DNA of 64,000 nt from Bradyrhizobium sp. LTSP885 (GTDB lineage Bacteria; Pseudomonadota; Alphaproteobacteria; Rhizobiales; Xanthobacteraceae). Both the position numbers and the translations under genes were made by a program. The stretch spans positions 124,001 to 188,000 of the forward strand of contig NZ_JYMT01000012.1 of the NCBI RefSeq assembly GCF_000938305.1. The letters run 5' to 3'. Positions 26,012 through 34,985 of the stretch are shown piece after piece; the stretch's first letter is position 1, and each line of letters begins with the position of its first letter. Under the pieces are notes generated by a model. It was given only the letters and a program-made list of their open reading frames with translations, ran no database searches and was not told the origin of the DNA.

Positions 26012-27547
26012 CTATTTTATTTCGGTGGCCTGATGCGAGTACTTTGCCCGGAGGTCGGCCTTGTAGAGTTTACCGTTTTCCTCACGCGGCAACCGGGCTT
26101 CAAACGATATCGATCTGGGGCGTTTGATCGACGACAGCGTCTCTCGACAATGCTCCATCAGCCGCAAGGCCATCTCGTCCCCGGCCTGAAACCCCGGCTG
26201 CAGCTCGATCACGGCTTTGACCTCTTCTCCGTATTCGACGTTCGGGACACCGAACACAGCTGCGTCCGCCACGGCTGGATGTGAACAAAGCGCGTTTTCG
26301 ATCTCCGTCGGATAAACGTTCACTCCGCCCGATATGATCGTGAAGGCCTTGCGATCCGACAGATACAGGTAGCCATCTTCATCCAGGTGGCCAACGTCGC
26401 CGACGGTCGTCCGCCCGCGCGCATCGCGGGACTTCGCGGTCTTGTCGGGGTCACCATGATAGTGGAATTTTGGGCCGCCTTCGAAATACACGTCGCCGTC
26501 GACGCCAACCGGCAATTCCTCCCCGTCAGGTCCGAGAATGCGGATGGTACCTAATACGGCCTTGCCGACCGACCCGGGGCGGCTCAGCGACTCATGCGAG
26601 GAGATTTTGGTCGCTCCGTTACCCTCGGAAGCCGCGTAATATTCCCATATGACAGGCCCCCACCATTCGATCATACGCCTCTTCAGATCGGGCGCGCACG
26701 GCGCACCAGAATGCACTGCACACTTCATCGAGCCGACGCTGTGGGAGTTACGCACCGCCTCGGGAAGCGCGAGCATCCGGTAGAACATCGTGGGCACCCA
26801 CAGACTGTGCGTGACCTTGTTGCTCTCAATCGTCGCCAGCGCGCTTTGAGCGTCAAATTTCGACATGCCAATCAAGGTGCCGCCGTGCTGCAGCGAGCGC
26901 ATCGCAAACCGCAGCGGCGCTGCGTGATAGAGGGGAGCGCCAATCAGGCAGACTGATTCCGCATCATGTTTGGAGAAGGCTTGTATCCACTGCGAAAGTC
27001 GGGCTTCCTGCATCAGGTCGACAGACAGGCTTCGCTTGATGCCTTTTGGACGCCCGGTCGTTCCCGACGAATAAACAAAGTCCTTCCCAACCGGAGACGG
27101 CGGTAACGAGACGTTAGAATCAAACGCGTCGCGACAAGTTGCGTAATCGTTGCCTGCGCCTCGATCCGAGCCGACCTCGTACATATGCCCAGGAAACTCG
27201 AAATCAGTTTGAGCCTCGGTGAAGAAGGCTCTCGCCCCACTGTCGCGCAGGATGTATTCAAGTTCGACGGGAGTAAGCCGGGCGCTGACGGGCGTATAGT
27301 ACAAGCCCAGCCTACGTGCGGCCCAGCATAGTTCAAGGAACTCAGCACAGTTAGGGAGCCTGAGAGCGATCGTGTCCCGCGATCGCAGCCCAATCGAAAG
27401 CAGCAGCTGCGCCGTCCGATTGGCCCTCGCGTCAAGTTCTCGGTAACTGATGACGTCCCTACCGCCCGACAACATCCATGCCGTCTTACCTCCGAATGCA
27501 GAGGCCCATTGTTGCAATTCATCACGCGTGTTGTTGGCGGGCATCAT
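26012..27547 (-). CDS. AMP-forming acyl-CoA ligase
   Basis: A 511-residue adenylate-forming ligase. The P-loop is YSSGTTGRPKG (about 165), EYYAASEGNG marks the adenylate site, GDVGHLDEDGYLYLSDR the hinge and REENGKLYKADLR the catalytic lysine. PTEIENAL is family-typical. The style resembles bile-acid or long-chain ligases. Start ATG 27547 overlaps the stop of the MDR gene (ATGA); a longer start at 27562 is less likely. It supplies an acyl-CoA for the dehydrogenase encoded downstream (inference). Confidence 0.9.
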   Translation of the reverse strand: MMPANNTRDELQQWASAFGGKTAWMLSGGRDVISYRELDARANRTAQLLLSIGLRSRDTIALRLPNCAEFLELCWAARRLGLYYTPVSARLTPVELEYILRDSGARAFFTEAQTDFEFPGHMYEVGSDRGAGNDYATCRDAFDSNVSLPPSPVGKDFVYSSGTTGRPKGIKRSLSVDLMQEARLSQWIQAFSKHDAESVCLIGAPLYHAAPLRFAMRSLQHGGTLIGMSKFDAQSALATIESNKVTHSLWVPTMFYRMLALPEAVRNSHSVGSMKCAVHSGAPCAPDLKRRMIEWWGPVIWEYYAASEGNGATKISSHESLSRPGSVGKAVLGTIRILGPDGEELPVGVDGDVYFEGGPKFHYHGDPDKTAKSRDARGRTTVGDVGHLDEDGYLYLSDRKAFTIISGGVNVYPTEIENALCSHPAVADAAVFGVPNVEYGEEVKAVIELQPGFQAGDEMALRLMEHCRETLSSIKRPRSISFEARLPREENGKLYKADLRAKYSHQATEIK

Positions 27548-28563
27548 CGCGACAACAGGCACCGACTGCCTGACATATCGATGGCGAGCTTTCCCAACGC
27601 CGACCTCTGAGATATCTGACGAATGGCCTGAGCCGCTTGATCGAGCGAAAAGATCTGGGATACCGCCGGTGCAATCTGTCCCTTCTCATACATCTCAATG
27701 ATCCGGCGCGAATTATTGGCGCTTCGCTTGGGTTCGTGGATGTTGAAACTGCGCCAATCGACTCCGACGATGGCACACGATTTTAACAGCGGCAGATTCA
27801 TGGGAACCTTCGCAATCCCGGCGGGAAATCCGACAATCAGAAGCCTACCATTGCGCCCCATCGCTCGAAGCGCGGCTTCGGTGTAGGCGCCACCCACCGG
27901 ATCGATCACAACGTCGATGCCTTCGGGACCAGCCGCCGACTTGATGGCCGCCGCAAAATTCTTGGAACCGCTCTCGTCCAGTGCGGCCGGATAGAGGATG
28001 GCCTGGTCCGCACCGCGCTCTTGCGCAAAATCGAGCTTTTCCTTGCTGGAGGCCGCGGCAAACACCTTTGCTCCAAAAGCCTTTCCTAGTTCGACCGCCG
28101 CGATCCCAATTCCTCCGGCAGCTCCGAGCACCAGCAGTCTCTCTCCCTCGCGGAGAGCTGCCCGATCGTGCAACGCATGGAATGCCGTTGCATAGGTAAA
28201 TTGTAATGTTGCCAATTCAACCGCGGGCAACTCGGTGGGTACTCGTAGACACCGCTCCGCACTCACCTTCAATTTTTCCGCCATCCCGCCCCACGGGCAA
28301 CGAGCGATAACGCGCTCGCCGACTTTCAGCGTGGTGACGGAGGCGCCCGTCGCGCTGACGAAGCCACAAACCTCCGAGCCAGGCGAAAATGGCCGCGGCG
28401 GTAATACCTGATACTTGTCCATGATAAGCAAGGCATCGGGAAAGTTCACCCCGCAGGCTTCAACGTCGATCACAACCTCATCGGCCGCGGGCGACGGATC
28501 GTCCACATGATCTACCGTCAGCGTTTCGGGCCCACCCACCGTTCTGCTCAGAAGGGCCCTCAT
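27544..28563 (-). CDS. MDR-family NADPH:quinone oxidoreductase-like protein
   Basis: A 339-residue medium-chain reductase of the quinone oxidoreductase branch. MRALLSRTVGGPETLTV starts the protein, GVNFPDALLIMDKYQVLPPRPF is the catalytic-domain signature, and GAAGGIGIAAVELGKAFGA binds NADPH. No zinc-ligand cysteines are seen. It may reduce an enoyl-CoA or quinone. The ATG at 28563 is chosen; an in-frame extension to 28665 lacks homology. It is the first gene of the three-gene set with ligase and dehydrogenase. Confidence 0.88.
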   Translation of the reverse strand: MRALLSRTVGGPETLTVDHVDDPSPAADEVVIDVEACGVNFPDALLIMDKYQVLPPRPFSPGSEVCGFVSATGASVTTLKVGERVIARCPWGGMAEKLKVSAERCLRVPTELPAVELATLQFTYATAFHALHDRAALREGERLLVLGAAGGIGIAAVELGKAFGAKVFAAASSKEKLDFAQERGADQAILYPAALDESGSKNFAAAIKSAAGPEGIDVVIDPVGGAYTEAALRAMGRNGRLLIVGFPAGIAKVPMNLPLLKSCAIVGVDWRSFNIHEPKRSANNSRRIIEMYEKGQIAPAVSQIFSLDQAAQAIRQISQRSALGKLAIDMSGSRCLLSR

Positions 28564-28924
28564 GAAGCTTCTCGTGAAGAAGCCGAAATTGACGGCTTGT
28601 GGGTGGCCGCACAGTTTGTATCGAGAACCGCTTCCAATATCGACCACATAGACCCACCCGATCACAGTTCAATTGGAGGACATGTTGTCGATAAGCTTCA
28701 CGACATCAAGTTCCGATCTGTTCACTTTCATTGACGCATTTGCTCAAGTTTATTCGTCTTGAAGCTTGGCTATGCCTCCGTTGGCCCAATTGGGCAGAAG
28801 AATTCCGTTTCCACGGATCGCTTGCTTTTGCAGCGTGCTGGTTGGCCGTTTCAAGAAACGACTTCGGGCGACCTCATCGAGGTCGCGCATATTATCGGTC
28901 CAGCGTACCGTGACGACTGATCGC
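28564..28924. other. Gene-free stretch
   Basis: It separates two minus-strand transcription units. No convincing gene, repeat or hairpin is seen; it presumably holds the promoter of the MDR operon. Confidence 0.4.
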
Positions 28925-30379
28925 TCACTGAGCGGAAATTCGTTCCTGCCTCAGCTTCGATCGCCGCAGTTTTCCGACCTCGTCGCGAACCGGCGTCGTA
29001 ACGAATTCAAAGGTACGTGGAATTTTGTAGCGAACCAAACGGTCGCCGAGCCATTCTCTCAGGGCGGTCTCGTTAATCGGCTCCAACGATTCGACGATCG
29101 CATGGACGCGATGTCCCAAATCTTCATCTGGAAGACCGATCACGGCTGATGCCCGGATCGACGGATGCTCATCGAGCGCACCCTCGACTTCAGCGGGAAA
29201 AATGTTCGCGCCACCGCTCACTATCATGTCCAGTCGGCGGTCTGCGATGTAGAGATAGCCATCCTGATCCAGGCTTCCCATATCGCCAACCGTTTCCCAA
29301 CCGTTACGTTGAAACAGAGGGTCGGCGCCGACATAGCGGTAAGTCGTCCCGGACCCGGAATTATGCAGCATGAATATCTGGCCGACCTCCCCGACGGGAA
29401 CATCGTTCCCGTCCTCATCCAGAATTCGGATCTTGCAATCGATGGGGCGACCAACGGATCCCCGATGGGCAAGCCACTCCGATCCGTTTATCCAGGTAAA
29501 TCCAATTCTTTCCGACGTACCGTAAAACTCATCGACCCTCTCGGGACCTAGCCATTCGATCCATTGTTGCTTGAGCCAGGCCGAACAGCTCGCGCCGTAA
29601 TGGACAACCATACGGACGGAGGAGAGATCGTAGCGATTTCGAAGGTCCACATCCAAACGCCAGATTCGGTTCATCATCGTCGGCACCAGAGGAACCGTAT
29701 CGATCCGATATTTCTCGATCAGCGCCAAAGTTTCTTCGGCCTCAAAGCGCGTCATGATCACGACATGGGCGCCGAACAGGAGCGATCGATAGGCGTAGGC
29801 AAAGGGGCCTCCGTGATAAAGCGGACCAGGAATCAAAACTGGCTTGTTCGGTTCGATTTTCATGCCAGGGGGACCATCCGTCTCGACGGTGCCTTCATCG
29901 GTCGTGAAGATGATCTTAGGACGGCCGGTGCTCCCCCCCGACGTCAGCCCTCTCGTCGGCCGAGAGATCGCATCTGGCAGCGGAGCGTTGGAGAGGGTTT
30001 CGGGAACGACAAAGTCTGGCACCAGGGCCGCGTAAGACTCGCTCTCGAGCCCGACCACTAACGCCGGCTTCGCGAGGTCAAGAATGCCATCCCGCTCCGC
30101 CTTTGGCAGCCTCGACGATACCGGAAGAAGCGTTGCCCCAAGTTTGAGCGAGGCGAACACCGTCTCAAGGAACCGCATTCCGTTTGGCAATGCGACCACG
30201 ACAAGGCCACCAGCTTTGACACCGATGGACTCCATGTATCGAGCGAGCTGATTGGTCCGCTTCTCGAACTGGATGCGCGTCAGCGTTTCTCCCTCGCACG
30301 TAAGCGCAGGCAGATTCGGCTCCAGGGCTGCCAGCGCAGCCATTCTTTTACCTACCGACAGCACGGTCATCGGGAACAC
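28925..30379 (-). CDS. AMP-forming acyl-CoA ligase (BaiB-like)
   Basis: A 484-residue ligase, paralogous to the one at 26012. The P-loop is the variant TSGGSTGRPK (about 145-154), followed by PGPLYHGGPF, FYGTSERIG, DMGSLDQDGYLYIADR and the catalytic region RDEVGKLRRSKLR. Short ligases of this pattern include bile-acid-CoA ligases, but the substrate cannot be assigned. It has a free promoter region upstream occupied by an SBP remnant, suggesting that an SBP gene once preceded it. Confidence 0.88.
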   Translation of the reverse strand: MFPMTVLSVGKRMAALAALEPNLPALTCEGETLTRIQFEKRTNQLARYMESIGVKAGGLVVVALPNGMRFLETVFASLKLGATLLPVSSRLPKAERDGILDLAKPALVVGLESESYAALVPDFVVPETLSNAPLPDAISRPTRGLTSGGSTGRPKIIFTTDEGTVETDGPPGMKIEPNKPVLIPGPLYHGGPFAYAYRSLLFGAHVVIMTRFEAEETLALIEKYRIDTVPLVPTMMNRIWRLDVDLRNRYDLSSVRMVVHYGASCSAWLKQQWIEWLGPERVDEFYGTSERIGFTWINGSEWLAHRGSVGRPIDCKIRILDEDGNDVPVGEVGQIFMLHNSGSGTTYRYVGADPLFQRNGWETVGDMGSLDQDGYLYIADRRLDMIVSGGANIFPAEVEGALDEHPSIRASAVIGLPDEDLGHRVHAIVESLEPINETALREWLGDRLVRYKIPRTFEFVTTPVRDEVGKLRRSKLRQERISAQ

Positions 30380-30456
30380 TCTCGCCGGTCGGAAATCTTT
30401 GGGTATGACAACAAAGCCTCCATCTTCGTATGAGCTTCAGAACGGGCCGAGTGCGT

Positions 30457-30664
30457 CGCAGCACCCAACCTGTCAAAGAACGTGACTTGAGTTTTCTTGA
30501 TCAAACCGGCGCCCAGATAAAGGCCCGCAATATGCGGTCGCCTCTCCGAACTTGATTTCAGTGTCACTGACACCCAGATCCTGAGCCAAGGCTGAAGCAA
30601 ACTTCGCGCTAAGGAATGCGATGCTTAGGGCAGATACAATAACCGCCCGTCTATTGATCGGCAT
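30457..30664 (-). pseudogene. Truncated, frameshifted fragment of a Liv-type substrate-binding protein gene
   Basis: ATG at 30664 starts MPINRRAVIVSALSIAFLS, then TEIKFGEATAYCGPLSG, which parallels the intact SBP at 22287 (NRRTVIASAL and TEIKLGQTTAYSGPVSG). Near 30509 one base has been lost; the neighbouring frame continues LIKKTQVTFFDRLG, matching the paralogue's MKRVQVAYFDKLS. Homology then ends at about 30457. Only the signal peptide and about 70 residues remain. Confidence 0.75.
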
Positions 30665-31177
30665 CGGCCCTCCCAGGCGCCCGTTCAGCTCATTTGGTGC
30701 AATGGCAGCACCCGCGATCCCTCGGATCGTCTTGGACCCCACCAAAATATGTGATGGCAGAGGGAGCATCCATGCCCGCTTTGCTCTCCCAAATGTCCGT
30801 TTTGCTCATTTTGAGGCCCAAGTTCTGCACCGTCGGAGCGCAACACGCGGACGGGCGACGGCGCGTCTTGATCGACCGTGGCGCTGCAGAACTGCGTATT
30901 TCGCTTCAGCGGACGTCTTGAGCGCGGATGCCGAAGACGAAGGAAGTACATCGCTAACATCAACACGAGGGCCGCACATCGTCCAAGATGCGGACTTCGA
31001 GAAATTGACCGATACGTTCGGAACGTATCTGGCCTGGTAAACGCTGCGTACCAAGAATGCATGAGCGAAACCGACAACAAAATGAGCAAATCGGTGCTTG
31101 TTGCCGCGCTTCACCCGGTCTTAACGTTTCAATCAACATTTCCGGGCGGTCGCCCGTAACGGAAGAGGAGAACGACA
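30665..31177. other. 513-bp stretch without a supported gene
   Basis: Several short frames exist on both strands, none with recognisable motifs. Position next to a truncated SBP gene suggests degenerate DNA. The last bases hold the nitroreductase RBS (GGAAGAGGAGAA). Confidence 0.4.
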
Positions 31178-31921
31178 ATGACGGTTTCGCGGGCAGAAAG
31201 CGTTAGTCAGTCGGGCGACAGTGATCAGGAGCACAAGCAGTCTCGATCAGAGCTTTTCAAAGAATTGCTTGTCGAGCGATATAGCTGCCGTGCATTTCTG
31301 CCGCAACCGGTGTCGCGTGAAACCATTACCAAAATCTTGCGTATGGCTCAACGAACTGCCTCGTGGTGCAATTCTCAGCCGTGGCAAGTGACTATCACAA
31401 GTGGCGCGGCCACTGATCGTTTTCGCAAAGCCTTTCATAGTCACGTGATCGAGAAAAAAGGTGAGCGCGGGGACACTGATCTGGAGTTTCCGCGCGAGTA
31501 CAAAGGAATATATTTGGACCGCAAACGCGAATGCGGATTCCAGCTCTACGAGAGCGTTGGCATCAAACGCGGAGATCGTGAAGCGTCAAGAGTTCAGGCG
31601 CTTAAAAACTTCAGCTTTTTCGACGCGCCACACGTAGCCGTCATCACCACCGAAGACGATCTGGGAACGTATGGCGCCATCGATTGCGGCGCCTATGTTA
31701 GCAATTTTTCGCTAGCCGCCCGAAGTCTGGGAATCGCCACGATTGCACAGGCCGCCCTGGCTTCGCAGTCGGTGTTCGTTCGATCTTTCCTTGGATTGCC
31801 GCAGAACCGTTTGGTTGTTTGTGGGATTTCGTTCGGACTTGAGGATCCGTCGCATCCGGCCAATGCCTTCCGCACCAAACGTGCAACGGTGGAAGACGCC
31901 GTCAACTGGATTGATAACTAG
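31178..31921 (+). CDS. Nitroreductase-family FMN protein
   Basis: A 247-residue nitroreductase-fold protein. VERYSCRAFLPQPVSRETI (32-50) and RTASWCNSQPWQVTI carry the FMN-contact arginine, serine and asparagine; GAYVSNFSLAARSLGIATI lies in the C-terminal half, and GISFGLEDPSHPAN is typical. It reduces nitro-aromatics, quinones or enones with NAD(P)H. RBS AGGAGAA stands nine bases before the ATG. It is a single-gene unit next to degenerate DNA. Confidence 0.88.
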   Translation: MTVSRAESVSQSGDSDQEHKQSRSELFKELLVERYSCRAFLPQPVSRETITKILRMAQRTASWCNSQPWQVTITSGAATDRFRKAFHSHVIEKKGERGDTDLEFPREYKGIYLDRKRECGFQLYESVGIKRGDREASRVQALKNFSFFDAPHVAVITTEDDLGTYGAIDCGAYVSNFSLAARSLGIATIAQAALASQSVFVRSFLGLPQNRLVVCGISFGLEDPSHPANAFRTKRATVEDAVNWIDN

Positions 31922-32239
31922 TTGGCTGACCGACCGCGCACGCCGGCTTCGTGTGTCGGCTCGGGTTCGGCACGGAACTGAATTAGCGCAGCGTCACCTT
32001 AGCCGCAGGCAAGAGCCAGATGACGGTAAATATGCATCACAACATCGATGATTTCTTGATGAGCATGACGACAGGAACGTTGCGTTCCCTCGAACGAGCA
32101 CAATCGCGCAGATGGCCGATTTTTGGCACGGTAGGCGATGGTGAAAAGCCCGAGCTTGCGCAGGTTCAAGCGGCGAACTACACTGAACCCTGGCATAAAT
32201 CTTGCGTGCTGGAAGATTGCAAGTCTTGCTGGAAGCCGA
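31922..32239. other. 318-bp stretch upstream of the EutR-like regulator
   Basis: No gene is supported. A frame joined in-phase to the regulator from 32138 lacks homology. It probably holds the regulator's promoter. Confidence 0.35.
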
Positions 32240-33247
32240 ATGAACCCTTCTCTAGAACATAGGCCCAGCGCGACCGAAGACGTGCGCCTAGTGGAAGACT
32301 GCCCGGTGCTGAGCGTCAGCACGTTTGTGGACGTCGCACTGCAAAGCGATTCGATCGAAGGCTGGGATCTGAACTACGCACAGATGGAGCCGGGACAGTT
32401 CCGCGGCACCTTGCGTGCGCTCCGACTGCCTGGCTTGCAGATCCTCCTCGAGACGAACAACCTGCTGCTGAACGAGTACGGTTCCGCTTGGCCCAAATGC
32501 TATGTATTTGGGATCCCGCTGAGCATGGCAGGCGAAGGCTCATTCAACGGTATGGCCTGGGGGTCGGCCAGCGCGGTCGTGTTCAGGGGCGACAAGGAGC
32601 ACGATGCAGTGGTTCCACCAATGGAAATGCTCGTGCTGGCGATCGACCGCGAGTTGATGCAGGATTACATGTGGACGGTGGAGCACGTGAGCACTCGAAG
32701 CTGGCTTGACCACGGGCCGCTCATCGTGAACGACGCTGATGCCACCCGGCGCACCGGTTCCCAGTTGCTTAGCGTGCTCCGGACCTGCTTTGACGATGCC
32801 TCCGTCGCTCTAGATCCGCGAAGCGCGATCACGCACCAAACGCTGGCTTGTCTAGCGCCGCTGGTCTGCGCCAACCAGCCGTCTCCCCGCCAATCGCTAT
32901 CGTCCTTCGGACGTTCCCAAGTGGTGAAGCGCGCACGTGAGTACATCATCGAGCACATCGACGATCCGTTGCAGATCATCGATGTATGTCGTGCACTCAA
33001 GGTGTCGCGTCGCACCCTTCAATACAGCTTCACGGACGTTCTTGGGGTGAACCCGGCAACCTATTTGCGCGTACTGCGGCTCAATGGTGCGCGGAGAGAC
33101 CTGCTGTCCGCGGACTACGACCGGCCGATGCAAATCAAAGAGGTGGTCGCTCGCTGGGGCTTCTGGCACCTTAGCCGATTCAGTGCAGAGTATCGCCAAC
33201 TCTTTGGCGAGTTGCCCTCAGCGACGCTGCGCTCGCGCCCGTCCTGA
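32240..33247 (+). CDS. EutR-like AraC-family regulator
   Basis: A 335-residue regulator that resembles EutR of ethanolamine utilisation along its length: AQMEPGQFRGTL near 48, WPKCYVFGIPL near 90, then a C-terminal AraC domain with VKRAREYIIEHIDDPLQIID, CRALKVSRRTLQYSF and WGFWHLSRFSAEYRQLFGE. EutR senses ethanolamine plus B12 in enterobacteria; no eut structural gene is present here, so the ligand is probably another amine. ATG at 32240 follows CTGGAAG. It precedes an aminotransferase and an amino-acid-type permease. Confidence 0.88.
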   Translation: MNPSLEHRPSATEDVRLVEDCPVLSVSTFVDVALQSDSIEGWDLNYAQMEPGQFRGTLRALRLPGLQILLETNNLLLNEYGSAWPKCYVFGIPLSMAGEGSFNGMAWGSASAVVFRGDKEHDAVVPPMEMLVLAIDRELMQDYMWTVEHVSTRSWLDHGPLIVNDADATRRTGSQLLSVLRTCFDDASVALDPRSAITHQTLACLAPLVCANQPSPRQSLSSFGRSQVVKRAREYIIEHIDDPLQIIDVCRALKVSRRTLQYSFTDVLGVNPATYLRVLRLNGARRDLLSADYDRPMQIKEVVARWGFWHLSRFSAEYRQLFGELPSATLRSRPS

Positions 33248-33737
33248 GATTTCCTGCGCCAGCTCGAGACGACAAGCGCTGGCAACGAGATCGGTGCGGT
33301 TTACACGACGCCGGCCCGCAGATAGTCGCTCGGCGCCTGCGCACTTGTCCGCCGTCGTGGTGCACAACCGCAGCCGATCGATGCGAATCCATCGGCAAGC
33401 CCCAGCCAAACTCTCGCCACCGCGCCTCGTAATCACAGGCGGTTGAAATTGGCCAGCGAAGCGGCAGGCTGGACGAGCGGCGGCGCAGTTCGATGTGGCT
33501 GAAGGCTCGGCGTCGATGGGCACGTACATCTCGACGGGTACGAACCACATGCGTGTAGCGAGCTAGAAGGAATGTCGATGCACAGGACGGCTGCGGATGT
33601 GACGCCCGAGTTGCCGTTCCCGAGTTCCTTGCCAAGATTGGCTAACGAAGTCATCGTTTGCGTCCTAGCCTGTGAGGCACAGATCTTCCGACGCGAAAAC
33701 ACGTCGGCCCCGCTACTTCTGTCCTTCGAAAGTCGCT
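33248..33737. other. 490-bp stretch between regulator and aminotransferase
   Basis: No gene is supported; the long frames on either strand show no motifs. It likely contains the promoter of the aminotransferase-permease operon. Confidence 0.4.
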
Positions 33738-34985
33738 ATGAGCAAAGAAAGCCAACTCAGAGAACGGGCTGCCGCCGTCATTCCCGGTGGCATGTACGGG
33801 CACCAGAGTGCGTCGTTTCTGCCGCCCTCGTATCCCCAATACTTTTCCCGGGCGAAAGGCTCCCGCCTTTGGGACGCTGATGGCCGCGAGTACATCGACT
33901 ACATTGGCGGATATGGGACGAATCTGCTCGGCTATGCCCACCCTGACATCGATGCGGCAGCCGTTCAGCAGCTGAGTTCCGGCGACACGATGACCGGGCC
34001 CGCGCCAGTTATCGTTGACCTCGCCGAGAAACTGGTCGGGATGGTGACCCATGCGGATTGGGCCGTTTTTTGCAAGAACGGCACGGATGCGACCTCGATG
34101 GCAGTCGTCTGCGCTCGTGCCTACAAGAATCGACGAAAGATCCTGATGGCGACGGGTGCCTACCACGGCGCTGCCATCTGGTGCACGCCCGTCGATGTTG
34201 GGATCACGCGCGAGGACCGGGCGCACAATGTCTATTTTGAATACAACAACGCTGAGAGCCTGGAGCAAGTATTGCGTTCCCACGCGGGCGATGTGGCCGC
34301 CGTGCTCGCTTCACCGATACGGCATGATGTCCACACTGACCACCTAGTACCGACCGAAGCATATGCCAAAGCTGTACGGCGCCTGTGCGACGAGCACGAC
34401 GCGCTCCTAGTGGTCGACGAGGTGCGCACTGGGTTTCGGCTCGCTCGCGGCAGCAGCTGGGACGCACTTGGCGTCAACCCCGACCTCAGTGCCTGGGGCA
34501 AGGCCATGGGAAATGGCTACCCGATTTCCGCTCTCCTTGGCAACAACAAGACCCGCCAAGCCTTCCAACGCATCTTCGTGACCGGGTCCTATTGGTGCTC
34601 GGCCGTGCCTTTGGCGGCCTCCCTGCGAACGCTAGAACTCATCGAATCAACGGACTACCTCGAGCGCAGCTTAGCAATAGGCCAGATGCTCCGAGATGGC
34701 ATTGAAGAACAGGTGCGACGTCACGGACTAGAATTACGCCAGACAGGGCCGGTACAGATGCCCCAAATGCTCTTTGCCGGCGATGTGGAAGAAAAGCTTG
34801 GGAACATCTGGACCAACGCCGCGATCGAACTAGGCGTCTATCTGCACCCCTTCCACAACATGTTTGTTTGCGCCGCGCTCACCGACGAAGACATCTCCCG
34901 AACGCTCGAGGTGACGGATAGGGCTTTCGTGGCATTCAAGCAGCATCGTAAGCTGACGCCGCTTTCATCAACTGAACTTAGATGA
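33738..34985 (+). CDS. Class III PLP-dependent aminotransferase (glutamate-1-semialdehyde aminomutase-like)
   Basis: A 415-residue aminotransferase. The GSAM-like start IPGGMYGHQSASFLPPSYPQ, then GYGTNLLGYAHPDI, FCKNGTDATSMAV (phosphate loop), LLVVDEVRTGFRLARG (the aspartate binding the pyridine nitrogen) and SAWGKAMGNGYPISAL (PLP lysine) are all visible. It moves or transfers an amino group on an omega- or beta-amino substrate. ATG 33738 is chosen over 33672 because the family start aligns there. The permease gene overlaps its stop by four bases. Confidence 0.9.
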   Translation: MSKESQLRERAAAVIPGGMYGHQSASFLPPSYPQYFSRAKGSRLWDADGREYIDYIGGYGTNLLGYAHPDIDAAAVQQLSSGDTMTGPAPVIVDLAEKLVGMVTHADWAVFCKNGTDATSMAVVCARAYKNRRKILMATGAYHGAAIWCTPVDVGITREDRAHNVYFEYNNAESLEQVLRSHAGDVAAVLASPIRHDVHTDHLVPTEAYAKAVRRLCDEHDALLVVDEVRTGFRLARGSSWDALGVNPDLSAWGKAMGNGYPISALLGNNKTRQAFQRIFVTGSYWCSAVPLAASLRTLELIESTDYLERSLAIGQMLRDGIEEQVRRHGLELRQTGPVQMPQMLFAGDVEEKLGNIWTNAAIELGVYLHPFHNMFVCAALTDEDISRTLEVTDRAFVAFKQHRKLTPLSSTELR

